10,700 nucleotides of DNA, taken from Chitinophagales bacterium (GTDB lineage: Bacteria > Bacteroidota > Bacteroidia > Chitinophagales > Chitinophagaceae). The notes under the pieces were generated by a model, which was not told where the DNA came from, did no database searches, and worked only from the letters and a program-made list of their open reading frames with translations. Location: positions 1 to 10,700 of the forward strand of contig JAATGW010000615.1 in NCBI GenBank assembly GCA_015654495.1. Reading direction: 5' to 3'. Shown here one piece after another: positions 6,795 through 10,700 of this stretch; the stretch's first letter is position 1; each line of letters begins with the position of its first letter. A program made the translations under genes and the position numbers.

Positions 6795-8273
6795 TCAGAA
6801 ACTGAGACCAGCCTTCCAGTCGTTATAAAGCGATGTATAACGCTGCTGCATAGCCGTATCCGGTGAATAGCTGAAAAGTTTGTTCATTCCTGTGAAACTT
6901 TCGCTGAAATTTTTATATATGCCTGCACCTACTCCTGCCGCTCTTGCAGCACCCTGGGCGCCATCGGTATTGTAAAGTTCCACTTCACAACCCATGGTAT
7001 TGGCAAAGGTCCGCGAGAACACTTCGCTTAAAAACATATTGGTATAACCTGCCCGCACTTTTTTTACTTCCATCCCCATTTCCTGCATGATGTCCACTCC
7101 GTATTTTAATGCAAACACGATTCCTTCCTGTGCTGCCCGGGCAATATGTGCGCGGTCATGCCTGTTGAAATTGATACCTTTAAACATGGCTCCCGGATCT
7201 GCATTGGCCAAAACCCTTTCGGCTCCGTTGCCAAACGGATAACAGTTGATCCCTTCTGAACCGGGCGCAATTTTTTCTGCGAGTTCGTTCATCTGCTGAT
7301 AACTCAGGTCACTGAAAAAATTCTTCCTTAACCAACTGTTCAGACTGCCAGTTCCATTCACGCATAAGAGAATTCCGTACCGGGGATCACTGGCTATATG
7401 ATTTACATGTACAAAGCTATTCACCCTTGATTGCGGATCCCAGCTGGCTTTTCCCGAAACACCATAAACCACACCTGAAGTGCCTGCTGTTGCCGCAATT
7501 TCTCCAGGTTCTAAAACATTCAGTGAATAAGCGTTGTTCGGCTGATCGCCCGCCCGGTAACTGACAGGGATACCTGCTTTTAAGCCAAGTAGCTCCGCTG
7601 CCGCTACACTCACGCGACCTTGCACGCCTGTTTGCGGAACCAGATCTGCAATCAGTGCAGGATCTATATTGTAGTACTTTAACAGATCAGTAGCAATTCC
7701 TTCTTCTTTAAAATCCCAGAAGATACCCTCAGACAATCCGGAAACTGTTGTGTTGATTTCTCCTGTAAGTTTCAATGCAATATAGTCGCCTGGCAACATT
7801 ACCTTGAATACTTTTTTGTAGTTCCCTGGTTCGTTTTCCTTTACCCACCTGAGTTTGGAAGCGGTAAAATTTCCGGGTGAATTCAGGTAGTGAGAAAGAC
7901 AGAATTCTTCACCCATTTCTTTAAAAGCCTTGTTACCAATTTCAACAGCACGCCCATCACACCAGATGATTGAAGGACGCACCACCTGAAGATCCTTATC
8001 AACCACAACCATTCCATGCATCTGGTAGGAAATGCCGATAGCAGCAACTTCATCTTTTTCAAAACTGAATTGTTTTTTCAGCATTGCTGTTGCATTCTGA
8101 ACTTCTTTCCACCAGCGTTCAGGCTCCTGTTCGGCAAAACCGGGTTGAGGTGCCGTCATTTCCATTTCAACAGCAGGTGAAAAAGCCGACGCTACTGCTT
8201 TTCCCGATTCAATTTCAAGTAAACAAGCTTTTATTGACGAAGAGCCGATATCATATCCGAGCAGGTATTTCAT
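6795..8273 (-). CDS. xylB: Xylulokinase (FGGY family)
   Basis: Phosphorylates D-xylulose to D-xylulose 5-phosphate with ATP, feeding the pentose phosphate pathway. The 492 residues carry both FGGY actin-like domains: phosphate-binding GYDIGSSSIKACL (6-18), substrate loop GISYQMHGM (80-88), IIWCDGRA (102-109), FTASKLRWV (136-143) as in XylB, LPGDYIALKLTGE (160-172), SGLSEGIFWDF (178-188), and AGDQPNNAYSLNV (241-253) with catalytic D243. ATAGTSGVVYG (261-271) and the C-terminal GAQGAARAAGVGAG complete the ATP site. QMHG together with the SGLSEGIFWDF region favours xylulose over glycerol or gluconate kinases. The gene lies 47 bp after galM and 10 bp before galT, an unusual place for a pentose kinase. 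AAGGA touches the ATG directly, too close to act as a normal ribosome binding site. Confidence 0.94.
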   Translation of the reverse strand: MKYLLGYDIGSSSIKACLLEIESGKAVASAFSPAVEMEMTAPQPGFAEQEPERWWKEVQNATAMLKKQFSFEKDEVAAIGISYQMHGMVVVDKDLQVVRPSIIWCDGRAVEIGNKAFKEMGEEFCLSHYLNSPGNFTASKLRWVKENEPGNYKKVFKVMLPGDYIALKLTGEINTTVSGLSEGIFWDFKEEGIATDLLKYYNIDPALIADLVPQTGVQGRVSVAAAELLGLKAGIPVSYRAGDQPNNAYSLNVLEPGEIAATAGTSGVVYGVSGKASWDPQSRVNSFVHVNHIASDPRYGILLCVNGTGSLNSWLRKNFFSDLSYQQMNELAEKIAPGSEGINCYPFGNGAERVLANADPGAMFKGINFNRHDRAHIARAAQEGIVFALKYGVDIMQEMGMEVKKVRAGYTNMFLSEVFSRTFANTMGCEVELYNTDGAQGAARAAGVGAGIYKNFSESFTGMNKLFSYSPDTAMQQRYTSLYNDWKAGLSF

Positions 8274-8320
8274 TCCTTATTATTTCATTTGGCACCAGGG
8301 AAAAAGCAGAGGTGCAGATT

Positions 8321-9463
8321 TTATTTTTGAACAGAAAATTTATAAATGGTCTGACTTTCCCATTTTTCTCCTGGCTGTAAAACCACAGGAGGAAATTGCG
8401 GTTGATTTGGTGAATCAGGAAAATGTTGTGTTTCCAGACAGAAGCCAGTTCGATGTCCATATGTTACTCCCTTTCCTTTCTCATTCCCATTGAGAAAATT
8501 TCCGCAGTACAACTGAACACCCGGCTGTGTGGTAAATACAGTCATTACCCTGCCGCTTACAGGCTCTGTTACTTCCGCAGTTTTTTTCAATTCCCGGTCA
8601 TCTTTTTCTTTGATAACATAATTGTGATCATAGCCACCGCCAAATTTTATCTGCTCTTCATCTGCATCAATTCTTTCGCCGAGGGTATGTGGTTCGAGAA
8701 AATCAAATGCAGTTCCTTTCACTTTCATGTAAGTACCTGTTGGGATCAGTGTACTGTCAACCGGAGTAATGGCATCACCAAAAATCTGCATTTTATGATT
8801 GAGTATGGTTCCGCTACCTATTCCTCCCAGATTGAAATAGGCATGATTGGACAGGTTGATAACGGTAGCCTGGTCCGTTGATGCAGTATAATCCAGTTTC
8901 AACTCATTACTATCAGTAAGCGTGTACGTTAGTGTTACATTGACTGTGCCCGGATAGCCTTCGTCCCCGTCTTTACTTGTCATTTTAAATTCGACAGAAT
9001 TACCATTCTGTTTCGCATCCCAGACATATTTATTAAAACCGAATTTTCCTCCATGCAGTGAGTTAGGACCATTGTTTGCCGCAAGTTTATATGTTTTGCC
9101 ATTAAGCGTAAATGCTGCCTTGGCAATACGATTTGCATAACGGCCTACTGCACATCCAAAGAAAGCACCACCATTATAATAACCCTGAATACTGTCGTAC
9201 CCAAGAATAACATCGGCCATCTTTCCGTTCTTATCGGGGGTATGAATGCTTACAATCGTTGCTCCGTAATTTGTAAGACTCACTTCCATTCCTGAACTGT
9301 TTTTCAGGGTAAAAAGCTCTGTTGTCTTTCCGTCCCGGGTGCTTGTAAACGAATTTGTTTTTTCTGCTGTATTCTCCATGTTCTTTTTTTCAGATTCAGG
9401 CAACACACATGCTGCGCTGGCAAGGGTCAAAATTACAAAGGGAAAAATGGTTTTTTTTATCAT
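8321..9463 (-). CDS. galM: Aldose 1-epimerase (galactose mutarotase), predicted lipoprotein
   Basis: Interconverts alpha and beta anomers of aldoses such as galactose. The 380 residues contain the expected active-site set: NSLHGG (H137), NLSNHAYFNLGG (H207), GGYDHNYV (D279) and GFCLETQHFPDSPN (E344, the probable catalytic base). The N-terminus (KK, a hydrophobic TIFPFVILTLASA, then A-C at 18-19) is a lipoprotein-type signal with Cys19. This is followed by a polar, Ser/Thr/Lys-rich linker to about residue 45, before the beta-sandwich. The protein is therefore predicted to sit on a membrane in the periplasm or outside, unlike cytoplasmic E. coli GalM. A start at M29 would give a cytoplasmic form, but ATG 9463 overlaps the galK TGA as ATGA, which points to coupled translation and supports the long form. 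The lipobox (S-A-A-C) is somewhat relaxed, so plain Sec export is possible. Confidence 0.95.
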   Translation of the reverse strand: MIKKTIFPFVILTLASAACVLPESEKKNMENTAEKTNSFTSTRDGKTTELFTLKNSSGMEVSLTNYGATIVSIHTPDKNGKMADVILGYDSIQGYYNGGAFFGCAVGRYANRIAKAAFTLNGKTYKLAANNGPNSLHGGKFGFNKYVWDAKQNGNSVEFKMTSKDGDEGYPGTVNVTLTYTLTDSNELKLDYTASTDQATVINLSNHAYFNLGGIGSGTILNHKMQIFGDAITPVDSTLIPTGTYMKVKGTAFDFLEPHTLGERIDADEEQIKFGGGYDHNYVIKEKDDRELKKTAEVTEPVSGRVMTVFTTQPGVQLYCGNFLNGNEKGKGVTYGHRTGFCLETQHFPDSPNQPQFPPVVLQPGEKWESQTIYKFSVQK

Positions 9464-10629
9464 TGTACTAAAGATTGAATTTTTATTTCTCCGGTACCTT
9501 CGCCGGTTACAACTTCATAGTGCTTTAAAGCGATCCCTGAAAAAGCCTGGTAGGACTCGCTGATTTTTTCAATTAATTGCGCAGCCTGATTTTTCAGAAC
9601 AAGATTGATGGTACAACCGCCAAAGCCCCCACCCATCATCCTTGCTCCCAGAACTGCAGGATCTTCCGAAACCTGATCAACTAAAAAATCGAGTTCCGCA
9701 CAACTTACCTGGTACTGATTTTTCAGACCCTGATGCGAAGCAAACATCATTCTGCCGGTTGTTGCGAGATCATTATCCCGGAGTGCCTGGCATGTGAGTT
9801 GTACCCTGTTATTTTCTTCCACCACATATGCACATCGCTGAAATATAAGGGGATCAAATGCAGATTTATTTGCATTCAGCATTTCATGATCAACATCTCT
9901 CAGACTATTTAACCCGGGATAGAATTTCTTCAATGTGGCAATGCCCTCAGCGCATTCTTCACGCCTCGTGTTGTATTCCGATGATGCCAGGCTGTGTTTG
10001 ACACCTGTGTCCAGCAAAATAAAATAGTAGTCGTTCAAATGCAGCGGGAAATATTCGTATTCAAGACTCCTGCAATCCAGTCTGAAAACATGGTTTTTTT
10101 TGCCATGCAAACTGGCAAACATATCCATGATTCCACATTGCAGTCCGATAAAATTATTTTCCGCTCTTTTAGTAAGAAAAGCCAGTGATTTACGATCCAG
10201 GCCTGCGTGCAGGAAATGATTAAGTGCATAAGCCATTACGCATTCAAGCGCAGCGGATGAAGACATACCTGCGCCAATCGGAATATCCGCTGCAACCACC
10301 AGATCAAAGGCAGGAATAGCAAAACCAGCCGAACGGAATTCTTGAATAACACCGAGCAGATAATTCGCCCAGTCGTTTGAAATCTTTAGGTTCTGCATCC
10401 GGCTCACTTCAATTGATTCGCCAAAATCAACCGAAATCCATCTGCCATAATCACCTTTCGCCGGAGCAATTGCCAGGTATACGGCTTTATCGATAGCAGC
10501 AGGTAATACAAAACCATCATTGTAATCAGTATGTTCCCCGATCAGGTTGATCCTGCCGGGGGAACGGAAAAGCATTGCCTGGGTATCGAAATTCTCATTA
10601 AAAATATTCAGTACTATTTCAGCAAGCAT
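9460..10629 (-). CDS. galK: Galactokinase
   Basis: Phosphorylates alpha-D-galactose at C1 with ATP, the first committed Leloir step, in the cytoplasm. The 389-residue length is normal (E. coli 382). Signature motifs are complete: GRINLIGEHTDYNDGF (25-40, with the sugar-binding Glu, His and Asp), GAGMSSSAA (119-127, ATP loop), ENNFIGLQCGIMDMFAS (157-173, with catalytic D169), DTGVKHSLASSEYNTRR (207-223) and GARMMGGGFGGCTI (328-341). The start at 10629 leaves about 20 residues before the first conserved beta strand, typical of the family, with no better start nearby. Its last four bases overlap the galM start. It is the first gene of the cluster visible here; 71 bp upstream remain, with heptamer repeats at the window edge. 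Compare with the second GHMP kinase at 4383-5711, which lacks the GEHTDYN residues. Confidence 0.97.
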   Translation of the reverse strand: MLAEIVLNIFNENFDTQAMLFRSPGRINLIGEHTDYNDGFVLPAAIDKAVYLAIAPAKGDYGRWISVDFGESIEVSRMQNLKISNDWANYLLGVIQEFRSAGFAIPAFDLVVAADIPIGAGMSSSAALECVMAYALNHFLHAGLDRKSLAFLTKRAENNFIGLQCGIMDMFASLHGKKNHVFRLDCRSLEYEYFPLHLNDYYFILLDTGVKHSLASSEYNTRREECAEGIATLKKFYPGLNSLRDVDHEMLNANKSAFDPLIFQRCAYVVEENNRVQLTCQALRDNDLATTGRMMFASHQGLKNQYQVSCAELDFLVDQVSEDPAVLGARMMGGGFGGCTINLVLKNQAAQLIEKISESYQAFSGIALKHYEVVTGEGTGEIKIQSLVQ

Positions 10630-10680
10630 CGGTTCTTCTTAGTTGATCAGGCAAAATACAATAAATGGAGGAAAGTCAGC

Positions 10681-10700
10681 AGGCAAAAGGCAAAAGGCAA
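10681..10700. repeat. Short tandem heptamer repeat, AGGCAAA type, cut by the window edge
   Basis: The last 20 bases are AGGCAAA, AGGCAAA and AGGCAA in tandem; the array may continue outside. Another AGGCAAAA copy lies at 10649-10656. The repeat begins 51 bp upstream of the galK start, where a promoter would be expected. Similar short tandem repeats between genes are, to my recollection, found in some Chitinophagaceae genomes. No function can be assigned. Confidence 0.6.

Noticed and set aside
8423..8881. Plus-strand 152-codon open frame antisense to galM
   Set aside because: It lies fully inside galM, has a low-complexity hydrophobic/Ser composition and no domain; it is a shadow.
10645..10690. 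Bacteroidota-type promoter upstream of galK (TATTTTG at 10652-10658, TTTG at 10684-10687, minus strand)
   Set aside because: The -7 element is one base short of TAnnTTTG and the 25-nt spacing is too long for the usual spacing of about 19-21, so it was not entered as a feature.
1..10700. CRISPR arrays, tRNA/rRNA genes, transposases, phage or defence genes
   Set aside because: No direct-repeat/spacer pattern, RNA gene signature or mobile-element protein was seen; nearly all sequence is accounted for by metabolic genes.

Overview
All supported genes in this window lie on the minus strand. They form a sugar-catabolism island in what looks like a Bacteroidota genome, probably of the Chitinophagaceae/Sphingobacteriia type. 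The grounds are AT-leaning composition, almost no Shine-Dalgarno sequences, a class II xylose isomerase and xylulokinase with motifs (for example AGDQPNNA) that I recall as typical of this phylum, and an exported aldose epimerase and amidohydrolase. The taxonomic call is inferred from style and protein motifs, not from a marker gene.

In the direction of transcription (right to left), a tight cluster opens with galK (galactokinase). Its TGA overlaps the ATG of galM (a predicted lipoprotein aldose 1-epimerase) by 4 bp. Then come xylB (xylulokinase, 47 bp gap), galT (galactose-1-phosphate uridylyltransferase, 10 bp gap) and a second GHMP sugar kinase (26 bp gap). This kinase is not a normal galactokinase. 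Its motifs closely match the C-terminal kinase domain of plant L-arabinokinase (ARA1). After 119 bp follows xylA (xylose isomerase). Behind xylA is a perfect 12-bp inverted repeat that looks like an intrinsic terminator and closes the cluster.

Left of that terminator are an exported YtcJ-type amidohydrolase and, 60 bp further on, a sugar-phosphate isomerase/deaminase of the NagB superfamily. The latter resembles E. coli AgaI (galactosamine-6-phosphate) more than NagB. At the left edge, positions 1-121 hold the first 40 codons of a gene that runs out of the window; its sequence looks like the N-terminus of a bacterial type IB DNA topoisomerase.

Taken together, GalM, GalK and GalT give the Leloir pathway without GalE. 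XylA and XylB bring xylose into the pentose phosphate pathway. The ARA1-like kinase would make a pentose-1-phosphate (or another sugar-1-phosphate) next to a uridylyltransferase. This suggests a combined galactose/xylose/(arabinose) unit for plant hemicellulose sugars. No transporter, regulator, glycoside hydrolase, RNA gene, IS element or CRISPR array was found. The most notable item is the stand-alone ARA1-like kinase between galT and xylA; the rest is mostly ordinary carbohydrate metabolism.
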